A model generated the notes under the pieces. It did not search any database and had not been told where the DNA came from. It worked only from the letters and a program-made list of their open reading frames with translations. The position numbers were made by a program, and so were the translations under genes. A DNA stretch of 11,404 nucleotides from Fimenecus sp051881395 (GTDB lineage: Bacteria; Bacillota; Clostridia; Oscillospirales; Acutalibacteraceae). Location of the stretch: contig JBJEPU010000099.1 of NCBI GenBank assembly GCA_051881395.1, forward strand, positions 1 to 11,404, given 5' to 3'. Below, in pieces: positions 1 through 5,780 of the stretch; position 1 is the stretch's first letter; each line of letters starts with the position of its first letter.

Positions 1-303
1 ATACGCGACTGCAAGAAATGCTGCCTGCACGGCGAATAACAGCAATATACTGCCGAGTAAAACTTTGTCCGGATAACTTCGCAAAAACGCATACAGCTTC
101 GGTAGTTTTTTGCAAGCGGTGTATACCGCAAAGGTCAGTGCCGCGGCACCTGCGGCGGCAAGCAAATACCGTAACGGCTGAAACTCCACTACATTATAGT
201 AATACGCCGCGATATTGAGCGTGATCAAGATGACGGTGATGCCTGTCCATACGGCACACACGCCGTCCAACCCCGCAAAACAAATGCGTTTTAACCGCGC
301 CAA
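1..303 (-). CDS. Polytopic membrane protein, N-terminal part (cut by window edge)
   Basis: The frame is open for 101 codons from a TTG at 303 to the window edge. No ATG is available upstream in frame. An AGAGGGG ribosome site (310-316) sits 6 nt before this TTG, and a good promoter lies at 337-365; a second in-frame TTG at 307-309 is too close to the ribosome site. The product has a short basic N-terminus (LARLKRICFAG) and three hydrophobic segments at roughly residues 15-35, 46-65 and 80-100, separated by a basic loop containing KKLPKLYAFLRSYPDK. This layout fits the start of a multi-spanning membrane enzyme or transporter. The loop followed by a Leu-rich helix is reminiscent of Firmicutes GT39-type (ArnT-like) glycosyltransferases, but that is only an impression and the diagnostic part lies outside the window. 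The existence of a gene here is well supported; its function is unknown. Confidence 0.75.
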   Translation of the reverse strand, partial: MARLKRICFAGLDGVCAVWTGITVILITLNIAAYYYNVVEFQPLRYLLAAAGAAALTFAVYTACKKLPKLYAFLRSYPDKVLLGSILLLFAVQAAFLAVAY

Positions 304-336
304 GTGCAACCCCTCTTTCCAACAACCGTTTTCTGT

Positions 337-365
337 ATCATACCAAATTCCGCGGCGGCGGTCAA
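337..365 (-). promoter_or_regulatory. Sigma-A-type promoter for the TTG-start membrane protein gene
   Basis: On the minus strand, TTGACC (360-365) and TATGAT (337-342) are separated by exactly 17 bases; each box matches the consensus at 5 of 6 positions. The predicted transcript starts near 330, leaving a leader of about 27 nt that holds the AGAGGGG ribosome site. It lies downstream of the terminator at 424-462, so the membrane protein gene is probably a separate transcription unit. The spacer contains the GC-rich 14-mer at 349-362 that recurs at 1010-1023. Confidence 0.7.
349..362. repeat. 14-nt GC-rich repeat, copy 1 (other copy at 1010-1023)
   Basis: TCCGCGGCGGCGGT occurs identically at 349-362 and 1010-1023. 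Both copies lie in short non-coding gaps on the 5' side of minus-strand genes: the first inside the promoter spacer of the membrane protein gene, the second between the phosphatase and zinc-ribbon genes. It contains the palindrome CCGCGG. It could be a shared operator, but similar GC-rich strings are common in this genome's coding DNA, so chance is a real alternative. Confidence 0.35.
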
Positions 366-423
366 GTCTGCCTTGCCGTGCCTGCCTGGCCGAAAATTTA
401 AAAAGTCTCTCTGTAAAAGGCAC

Positions 424-462
424 AAAAAGCCCCCGCGCATATGTGAAAAAAGGCGGGGGGCT
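424..462 (-). terminator. Rho-independent terminator of the 3012-477 operon
   Basis: Read on the minus strand, an arm at 462-453 (AGCCCCCCGC) pairs with GCGGGGGCT at 436-428. One C is bulged, the loop is about 16 nt, and five T's follow at 428-424. It begins 15 nt past the stop of the zinc-ribbon gene, as expected for the end of its transcript. The plus strand has no T-run directly after the stem, so it should act in one direction only. Confidence 0.8.
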
Positions 463-476
463 ATGTTCTGTATTTT

Positions 477-953
477 TCAGCACTTCACGCCGAATTTGTT
501 GCCGCAACGCGGGCACAAAACCGAATGTTTCCCTTTTTTGCGCGGCAAGCGAAGTGTTGCGCCGCATTCGGGGCATTCGCGGTAAATATGTTCCTTGTCT
601 TTGCGGCGTTCTTTTTGCACGGCACGCTGTGCTTTTCGCGCGGCGCGCCGGTCTTTTCGCCGCTGTGCATTGGCTTCGCGGAATCGAAAGGCGTCGCGGA
701 TTTTGTAGCCCCATGCGGTGACAGCACGGTTTTCGTTTTCACGCGCGGGAATATTTTTGGAAAACACGCGAAACAGCGTGTAAATCAGCACAAGCATTTC
801 CAAAGCGCCGACAATGCGCGAGCGCGCAAACACATTCACAAGCGCCAGCAGGAAATATACCGCGACCAGCAGAATTTGCAGATTGTCGCTCAGTCCCCGC
901 AGTCCGTAGCGCCCTTCCATCAAACGGTAAAAGCGGTCTAAGATGGAGCGCAT
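477..953 (-). CDS. Small two-helix membrane protein with C-terminal zinc ribbon, function unknown
   Basis: The product is 158 residues. The ATG at 953 is chosen because a strong GGGAGGTG ribosome site lies 5 nt upstream; a longer TTG start at 983 lacks one. Residues 24-43 and 47-66 form a hydrophobic hairpin. Residues 85-122 are extremely basic and rich in Arg, Lys and Ala, probably a charged cytoplasmic helix. The C-terminus is a zinc ribbon with Cys127-x2-Cys130 and Cys147-x2-Cys150 (CPECG ... CPRCG), an MJ0042-like arrangement. The protein should be an inner-membrane protein with the zinc finger in the cytoplasm. The gene is the last of an apparent operon, 87 nt after the phosphatase stop and just before a terminator; no convincing separate promoter is visible in the gap. 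I recognise the architecture but no named family, and assign no function. Confidence 0.85.
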   Translation of the reverse strand: MRSILDRFYRLMEGRYGLRGLSDNLQILLVAVYFLLALVNVFARSRIVGALEMLVLIYTLFRVFSKNIPARENENRAVTAWGYKIRDAFRFREANAQRRKDRRAARKAQRAVQKERRKDKEHIYRECPECGATLRLPRKKGKHSVLCPRCGNKFGVKC

Positions 954-1009
954 ATCCACACCTCCCTTTCGGATTGTTCCCAATTATTGTATGCAGATTT
1001 CGTGAATAA

Positions 1010-1023
1010 TCCGCGGCGGCGGT
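1010..1023. repeat. 14-nt GC-rich repeat, copy 2 (other copy at 349-362)
   Basis: This is the second exact copy of TCCGCGGCGGCGGT. It sits in the 87-nt gap (954-1040) between the phosphatase stop and the zinc-ribbon start. That gap otherwise holds a TACAAT -10-like box without a good -35, and the GGGAGGTG ribosome site. No terminator-like hairpin with a T-run is visible, so read-through into the zinc-ribbon gene is expected. Confidence 0.35.
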
Positions 1024-1040
1024 GTGAACGGTCTGTAAAT

Positions 1041-1787
1041 TCACGCTTTTAACCGCGGATTGTGCGGCAAGGGCTCGTTTTTGAGAATGCAAAGCGGTAC
1101 GGTGTGCGTTGTGTATTGCACAATTTCCGGTGACAGGGCGCGCGGAAACATCGTTTGCATTTCTTGGAAATCGTTTTTGCGGTGCGTGACGCCGTGCGCG
1201 TCGGTGGCGAGCACATCGGCAAGCCCATTCGTCAACAGGGCGGTTGCAAATGTCTGCACACTTTCACCGATTCTGCCCGTCAGCGAGTCGGCGTTGACCT
1301 GAAACCGCGCGCCCAAGCTGTGCAATTCCGTGACGATTTCGGGGTATTCGTGGAAGGTGGGGTAGCGCTCGGGGTGCGCAATCAACGGAATAAGCCCGCG
1401 CTCCAAAACCTCTTCGGCAAAGACAATGGCTTTTTCGGGGTCAAACGGGCGCAAACTGTATTCGCACAGCAAGTAGCGCGAACGGTTGAGCGTCAGTTCC
1501 TCCAATTCGTCCCCAACCTCAAAAATCCACTCGTTCAAAAAGACCTCCGCCCCGCCGCACACCTGCACGGATAAGCTTTCCGCCTGCAAAATGCGGGTTA
1601 ATTCCGTCAGCTTGCGGTTGCGCAGATAGAGGAAATCGTCCAGCGTGCGCAAATCGGTCATATGCGGCGTGGCGGCGACAATTTGAATGTGGTTTTTCAC
1701 CGCCGTCCGGCACATTTGCACGGTTTTTTCCATAGACGAAGCGCCGTCGTCCATGCCCCATAAAAGATGGCAATGCAGGTCAATCAT
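1041..1787 (-). CDS. CpsB/YwqE-type PHP-family protein-tyrosine phosphatase
   Basis: The 248-residue product matches the CpsB/CapC/YwqE group, metal-dependent phosphatases of the PHP fold that remove phosphate from bacterial tyrosine kinases controlling capsule or exopolysaccharide synthesis. The expected metal ligands are present in order: His5 and His7 (IDLHCH), then DDGA at 13-16, His42 (TPH), Glu81 (GGAEVF), Glu109 (CEY), His138 (AHPERY), and Asp196 with His198 (TDAH). The length is normal for the family (about 240-260). The ATG at 1787 is preceded by AAGGAA and starts the protein right at the conserved MIDLHCH; a longer frame reaching 1859 only overlaps the previous gene. It shares 8 nt (ATGATTGA) with the upstream membrane protein gene, which suggests translational coupling. 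No tyrosine kinase or capsule gene is in the window, so its substrate is unknown. It could also have been recruited to another phosphoester. Confidence 0.9.
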   Translation of the reverse strand: MIDLHCHLLWGMDDGASSMEKTVQMCRTAVKNHIQIVAATPHMTDLRTLDDFLYLRNRKLTELTRILQAESLSVQVCGGAEVFLNEWIFEVGDELEELTLNRSRYLLCEYSLRPFDPEKAIVFAEEVLERGLIPLIAHPERYPTFHEYPEIVTELHSLGARFQVNADSLTGRIGESVQTFATALLTNGLADVLATDAHGVTHRKNDFQEMQTMFPRALSPEIVQYTTHTVPLCILKNEPLPHNPRLKA

Positions 1788-3012
1788 TTTTTTCTTCCTT
1801 TTCGCCGTCAACAGCCGTTTCTGCACACGGCGGCTCTGCGGAATTGTCTGCCGCCGCAACCTTTGCGGGTGCGGGCTTTAAAATATGCAAAATGCCTTCA
1901 TCGTTGAGCACCTTTAAAAGCGTCAGCAACAGCGGCAGTAAAAACAGGCCTAAAAAGCCGAACAACTGTGTGCCGATATACATTGCGGCAAGCGTTAAAT
2001 ACGGCGGCAGGCCCAACTGCGCGGAGACCAGCTTCGGTTCTACGATTTGACGGATGATGCCGATAATCGCATATAGCACCAACAGCCCGACGCCCAAGCC
2101 GAATTTCCCCGTGCAGAAAGAAATGACCGCCCAAGGAATTAAAATCGTACCCGTGCCGAGCACCGGCATAATGTCCACAACGGCGGTCACCAGCGCAATG
2201 GCGAAAATGTACCCGCCGGTATACAAACGGCAGAGTTTGAGCACGGATAAGCCGATGACCATTTCCAAAAATGTAATCCCAATGATAATGGAATACGATT
2301 TTCCCATTTTGCCGATGGTGGAAAAGGTGACTTGCTTGGCACGGATCACCGCGGCTTGCGAAGCGGGCTTGAATTGGCGCAGAATGCCGTCGCGCAGATT
2401 GTGATAGTCCGCCGTCATAAAACAGCACGAGACTATGCAAACCAAAAGCCCGGCAGCAAACATCGGAATTTGCTTTGCCGTGCCCCATACCGCACCCAAG
2501 GGCGAGGACAGCACGGAAAAGTCAATGCCGCTGTCGGCAGCGGCGGGCGCGGCGGCGTTCAACTCGGTTTCAATGCCCAAAAGGCGGTTGACAAAACTTT
2601 CCACCGAAGCGGTGACGGTTTGCTCCAAGGTGTCCGGCAAAAAGGCAACCGCATTGTGAAACCACGCCATAATTTGCGAGGCGAAGGACGGTGCGTCCTC
2701 AATTTTCATCAGCAAATAGCGGAAGAAGTCTCCGAGTTCCATGGCGATGCGCACCACAATAAACCCGACAATCGACCCCGCAAGCACCACAATCAACAAC
2801 ACCATAATCACAGAGGAAATTCCGCGTTTCAGCGGCGTTTTTCTCGTCATGGCGTTGACCGGTCTTTGTAAAAGCATCGCAAAAAACAGCGAAACCACAA
2901 ACGGCCAAATCACGCCGAGCGCATATTTGATGCATAAATACCCGATGCCAATCCATATGGCGGCATACAGTATGTTGATAATAAACGACCTGCGTTTTTC
3001 CACCTTGTCCAT
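1780..3012 (-). CDS. ytvI: AI-2E family transporter, YtvI-like integral membrane protein
   Basis: The 410-residue polytopic protein has hydrophobic segments near residues 11-50, 65-90, 180-200, 240-260, 265-300, 303-322 and 340-368. The C-terminal half carries the family hallmarks DIMPVLGTGTILIPWA (280-295) and IVEPKLVSAQLGLPP (323-337), the form seen in the YtvI subgroup of the AI-2E exporter-like family. In Bacillus and Clostridia, YtvI is called a sporulation integral membrane protein; the substrate is not established, and family members export small molecules or ions. The ATG at 3012 follows CGGAGG. A longer frame from 3066 would begin upstream of the predicted transcript start, so it is rejected. 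Residues 376-410 are a hydrophilic Ala/Glu/Lys-rich tail unlike the core. This is the first gene of the operon with the phosphatase. Family membership is secure; the symbol is tentative. Confidence 0.88.
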   Translation of the reverse strand: MDKVEKRRSFIINILYAAIWIGIGYLCIKYALGVIWPFVVSLFFAMLLQRPVNAMTRKTPLKRGISSVIMVLLIVVLAGSIVGFIVVRIAMELGDFFRYLLMKIEDAPSFASQIMAWFHNAVAFLPDTLEQTVTASVESFVNRLLGIETELNAAAPAAADSGIDFSVLSSPLGAVWGTAKQIPMFAAGLLVCIVSCCFMTADYHNLRDGILRQFKPASQAAVIRAKQVTFSTIGKMGKSYSIIIGITFLEMVIGLSVLKLCRLYTGGYIFAIALVTAVVDIMPVLGTGTILIPWAVISFCTGKFGLGVGLLVLYAIIGIIRQIVEPKLVSAQLGLPPYLTLAAMYIGTQLFGFLGLFLLPLLLTLLKVLNDEGILHILKPAPAKVAAADNSAEPPCAETAVDGEKEEKND

Positions 3013-3064
3013 TTTTTGATGCCTCCGAAATAAAACTGCCGAAAAAAGCAATAATAATATATAC

Positions 3065-3093
3065 ATTTTATACTATTTTTTTAAAAGTTACAA
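3065..3093 (-). promoter_or_regulatory. Promoter of the ytvI-like/phosphatase/zinc-ribbon operon
   Basis: On the minus strand, TTGTAA (3088-3093) and TAAAAT (3065-3070) are separated by 17 bases in very AT-rich DNA. The predicted start near 3058 gives a leader of about 45 nt to the ATG at 3012, which rules out the longer frame beginning at 3066. It diverges from the hom promoter region in the 204-nt gap 3013-3216. Confidence 0.55.
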
Positions 3094-3172
3094 TCAATAA
3101 TAGAAACTTTTATAGAAAATTTATTTTTTTCGCCGAAATTTGAAAATTTTACTTTATTCCGCGCGGGAAGTG

Positions 3173-3181
3173 TGCTAAAAT
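3173..3181 (+). promoter_or_regulatory. Extended -10 promoter element for hom-lysC
   Basis: TGCTAAAAT fits the extended -10 form TGNTANAAT. No good -35 lies at the standard distance (TTTATT at 3153-3158), which extended -10 promoters tolerate. Transcription would begin near 3188, giving a leader of only about 29 nt. That is too short for a lysine riboswitch or T-box. A weaker alternative, TATAAA at 3196-3201, lacks a -35. Confidence 0.45.
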
Positions 3182-3216
3182 GCTATCCGTATCATTATAA
3201 ATTGGGATGTGAGAAG

Positions 3217-4452
3217 ATGTTTGTAGCGGTTATGGGTTACGGCACCGTCGGTTCGGGTGTCGTTGAGGTTTTAAACAAAAACCACGACAGCATTGTCAAG
3301 CGCAGTACGCGCGATGCTTTGGATTTGAAATATATTTTGGATTTGCGCGATTTTCCGGGTGACCCGAATGCGGATAAATTTATTAAAGATTTCAATATCA
3401 TTTTAAACGATGACGATGTGAAAATCGTTGTGGAAACGATGGGCGGCTTGCACCCCGCGTTTGAATTTGTTTCGTCGCTTTTGAAGGCCGGCAAAAGCGT
3501 GGTAACCTCCAACAAGGAATTGGTTGCCGCAAAGGGCTATGAACTCTTGCAGTTGGCAGAGGAACACAATGTCAACTTCCTGTTTGAGGCGTCCGTCGGC
3601 GGCGGGATTCCGATTATCCGCCCGATTACCCAATGCCTTGCGGCGAACGAGATTGACGAAATCGCCGGGATTTTGAACGGTACGACCAATTTCATCTTAA
3701 CGATGATGATTGAAAAAAATATGCGGTTTGAAGACGCGCTCAAATTGGCGCAGGACAACGGCTATGCCGAAAAAGACCCGACCGCCGACATTGAAGGGCA
3801 CGACGCCTGCCGCAAAATTTGTATTTTGGCGTCTTTGTGCTTCGGGAATCATGTGTATCCCGAGTCGGTCTACACAGAGGGCATTACCAAAATCACCTTG
3901 CAGGATGTGGAATATGTCCGTGATTTCGGCGGCGTGATTAAACTGTTGGGCAGAGCCAAACGCCTTTCCGATGAGAAAATTTCCGCGATGGTCAGCCCCG
4001 CTGTGGTTTTAAACGGCAGTCAGCTCGCTTCCGTCACCGATGTGTTTAATGCGATTTTGGTGCGCGGCGACGCGATAGGCGATGTTGTGTTTTACGGCAA
4101 GGGCGCGGGCAAATTGCCGACCGCAAGCGCCGTGGTCGCCGATGTGATTGACTGCGCAAAGCATGTGGACCGCAAAAAGGCATTCGGTTGGGGCAAGAGC
4201 GTGGACAATTATGTGGTGGACCACAAAACGCTGGAAACTGCGCTGTATATCCGCACAGAGGTGCAAGACAAAGCGGCGGTATTGAAAGTGTTGGAAGAAA
4301 AGCTCGGCAAAGTGAAAGTGCTGTCGCGTGAAAACGCGCCCGAAAACGAACTGGCGTTTGTAACGCCGACCGACACCGAACAGGTGCTTTGCGACAAACT
4401 CGAAGCCGCCGGCATCGTGCCGCAGTCGCTTATTCGTGTGACGGATTATTAA
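3217..4452 (+). CDS. hom: Homoserine dehydrogenase
   Basis: The enzyme reduces aspartate 4-semialdehyde to homoserine with NAD(P)H, committing the aspartate pathway to threonine and methionine. The 411-residue product has three parts. Residues 1-130 are a Rossmann domain with GYGTVGSG (7-14) and TSNKELVA (97-104). Residues 130-330 are the catalytic domain with the family signature GILNGTTNFIL (151-161); Glu185, Asp196 and Lys200 have the spacing of catalytic E208/D219/K223 in the yeast enzyme. The C-terminal ACT domain spans about 341-411 (ALYIRTEV onward) and is the usual site of threonine feedback. Length is standard for the monofunctional Gram-positive enzyme. The ATG at 3217 fits the MFVAVMGYG start; the longer GTG frame from 3172 overlaps the -10. 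The ribosome site is weak (GGGATGTGAG), and an ATG-TGA pair lies at 3207-3212. It is followed 55 nt later by lysC, probably in the same transcript. Confidence 0.97.
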   Translation: MFVAVMGYGTVGSGVVEVLNKNHDSIVKRSTRDALDLKYILDLRDFPGDPNADKFIKDFNIILNDDDVKIVVETMGGLHPAFEFVSSLLKAGKSVVTSNKELVAAKGYELLQLAEEHNVNFLFEASVGGGIPIIRPITQCLAANEIDEIAGILNGTTNFILTMMIEKNMRFEDALKLAQDNGYAEKDPTADIEGHDACRKICILASLCFGNHVYPESVYTEGITKITLQDVEYVRDFGGVIKLLGRAKRLSDEKISAMVSPAVVLNGSQLASVTDVFNAILVRGDAIGDVVFYGKGAGKLPTASAVVADVIDCAKHVDRKKAFGWGKSVDNYVVDHKTLETALYIRTEVQDKAAVLKVLEEKLGKVKVLSRENAPENELAFVTPTDTEQVLCDKLEAAGIVPQSLIRVTDY

Positions 4453-4507
4453 GCACGGCTTTACTCGGTAAACATTCGGCGCATTTGTGCCGATTTTGGA
4501 GGTTTTT

Positions 4508-5713
4508 ATGGGACTGATAGTTCAGAAATTCGGCGGCAGCTCGGTTGCCAACGCCGAAAGAGTGATGAATGTTGCGAATATCGTCACCGATACCTACCGC
4601 GCAGGCAACGATGTTGTTGTGGTGGTTTCGGCACAGGGCGATACGACCGACGATTTGATTGAAAAGGCGCACGAAATTAACGCCGCCCCCTCAAAACGGG
4701 AAATGGATATGCTGTTGACCTCGGGCGAGCAGATTTCGATTGCGTTACTTGCAATGGCGATTGAAAAGCTCGGCTGTCCGGTGGTGTCCTTGCTCGGCTG
4801 GCAGGCAGGCTTCAATACCAGCTCCGCTTACGGTACGGCGCGCATCAAATCCATTAAGACAGACCGTCTGCGCGCGGAAATCGACCGCCATAACATTGTT
4901 GTGGTTGCGGGCTTTCAGGGCATTAACAAATACGATGACCTGACCACCCTCGGGCGCGGCGGCTCGGATACAAGCGCCGTGGCGATTGCGGCGGCCATGC
5001 ACGCCGACCGCTGTCAGATTTTCACCGATGTCGAAGGCGTGTTTACCGCCGACCCGCGCAAGGTGGAAAACGCGAAAAAATTACAGGAAATTACCTACGA
5101 CGAAATGTTGGAGCTTGCCACCCTCGGCGCGCAGGTGCTCAATAATCGTTCCGTCGAAATGGCGAAAAAATACAATGTGGAAGTCGAAGTACTTTCCAGC
5201 TTAAAAAGAGTGCCCGGTACAATCGTTAAGGAGGTCGCAAAAATGGAAAAAATGTTGGTCAGAGGGGTTACAAAGGATACCGATGTTGCCCGTATATCCG
5301 TGAAAAAAATCCCCAACAACCCCGGTGTGGCGTTCAAACTGTTCGCAAAGTTAGCACAGAAGAAAATCAATGTGGATATTATTTTGCAGTCTGTCGGCAG
5401 AGACGACAGTAAGGATATTACCTTTACCGTTTCCAAAGAAAATGCCGAAGAAGCCGTGCAAGCGGTGCTTGATACCTTTGACATTGACGAAGGCAATGTG
5501 ATTTGCGACAAAGAGGTTGCCAAAATCTCCGTGGTCGGCGCGGGTATGGAGTCTCACCCCGGCACCGCGTCCAAAATGTTTGAGGCCCTCTACGAGCACG
5601 ACATCAACATTGATATGATTTCTACAAGTGAAATCAAAATTTCGGTGCTGATTGACATAAAAGACGCTGACCGTGCGGTTTCCGCCGTGCACAAAGCGTT
5701 TTATCCCGCTTGA
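4508..5713 (+). CDS. lysC: Aspartate kinase (lysine-type, two ACT domains)
   Basis: This enzyme phosphorylates aspartate, the first step toward lysine, threonine and methionine. The 401-residue product carries the kinase domain at 1-240: KFGGSSVAN (7-15), KREMDMLLTSGEQ (63-75), TTLGRGGSDTSAVA (146-159) and FTDVEGVFTADPR (172-184). Two ACT domains follow, at about 260-325 (VARISVKKIPNNPGVAF) and 337-400 (VAKISVVGAGMESHPG), the lysine-binding regulatory region. Length and layout match B. subtilis LysC (aspartokinase II). The ATG at 4508 follows GGAGG with a 5-nt spacer; an in-frame start at 4487 would only add residues before the conserved MGLIVQKFGG. One small departure is SAQGDTTDDL (41-50), where most relatives have SAMGxTTDEL. 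The gene shares a transcript with hom and ends at a strong terminator. An internal translation start lies at 5243. Confidence 0.97.
   Translation: MGLIVQKFGGSSVANAERVMNVANIVTDTYRAGNDVVVVVSAQGDTTDDLIEKAHEINAAPSKREMDMLLTSGEQISIALLAMAIEKLGCPVVSLLGWQAGFNTSSAYGTARIKSIKTDRLRAEIDRHNIVVVAGFQGINKYDDLTTLGRGGSDTSAVAIAAAMHADRCQIFTDVEGVFTADPRKVENAKKLQEITYDEMLELATLGAQVLNNRSVEMAKKYNVEVEVLSSLKRVPGTIVKEVAKMEKMLVRGVTKDTDVARISVKKIPNNPGVAFKLFAKLAQKKINVDIILQSVGRDDSKDITFTVSKENAEEAVQAVLDTFDIDEGNVICDKEVAKISVVGAGMESHPGTASKMFEALYEHDINIDMISTSEIKISVLIDIKDADRAVSAVHKAFYPA
5228..5234 (+). promoter_or_regulatory. Internal Shine-Dalgarno site within lysC
   Basis: AAGGAGG (5228-5234), followed by T, is a near-perfect complement of the 16S rRNA 3' end. 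It lies inside the lysC coding frame, in the linker between the kinase and ACT domains. It is followed after 8 nt by an in-frame ATG at 5243, an ideal distance. It is stronger than the ribosome site of the full-length start (GGAGG, 5 nt spacer). Confidence 0.7.
5243..5713 (+). CDS. lysC: Predicted aspartokinase beta subunit (in-frame internal start in lysC)
   Basis: An in-frame ATG at lysC codon 246 is preceded by AAGGAGGT at an ideal distance and would give a 156-residue polypeptide holding only the two ACT domains. In B. subtilis, lysC is an in-phase overlapping gene: full-length alpha and a C-terminal beta subunit form the alpha2-beta2 lysine-sensitive enzyme, with beta starting at the equivalent Met. 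From memory of the B. subtilis protein, its SSMEQNLIVRGI aligns with AKMEKMLVRGV here. The beta chain would act as a regulatory subunit binding lysine. The start signal is directly visible; its use is inferred. Confidence 0.6.
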   Translation: MEKMLVRGVTKDTDVARISVKKIPNNPGVAFKLFAKLAQKKINVDIILQSVGRDDSKDITFTVSKENAEEAVQAVLDTFDIDEGNVICDKEVAKISVVGAGMESHPGTASKMFEALYEHDINIDMISTSEIKISVLIDIKDADRAVSAVHKAFYPA

Positions 5714-5730
5714 ATTTACACAAAAAGGAA

Positions 5731-5766
5731 CAACTCCCTTTCCGAACGGAAGGGGAGTTGTTTTTT
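5731..5766 (+). terminator. Rho-independent terminator after lysC, possibly bidirectional
   Basis: A 14-bp arm (5731-5744, CAACTCCCTTTCCG) pairs with 5747-5760 (CGGAAGGGGAGTTG), with a single G-T pair, followed by TTTTTT. It starts 17 nt after the lysC stop. On the minus strand the same stem is followed by TTCCTTTTTG, so it may also end the convergent prfB transcript, whose stop is at 5781. Confidence 0.93.
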
Positions 5767-5780
5767 ACTGTGTACTGCTT

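Noticed and set aside
215..941. Plus-strand open frames over the zinc-ribbon gene and its terminator
   Set aside because: They cross the terminator and give Cys/Arg-rich products with no domain. The minus-strand frame has the ribosome site, membrane helices and zinc ribbon.
1788..1859. N-terminal extension of the phosphatase
   Set aside because: The added 24 residues (MRRQTIPQSRR...) come from DNA that encodes the end of the upstream membrane protein, and CpsB proteins begin at MIDxHxH.
3121..3216. Possible lysine riboswitch or T-box upstream of hom
   Set aside because: The region is AT-rich, with a probable -10 at 3176-3181 and a leader of about 30 nt. There is no conserved core, hairpin series or terminator.
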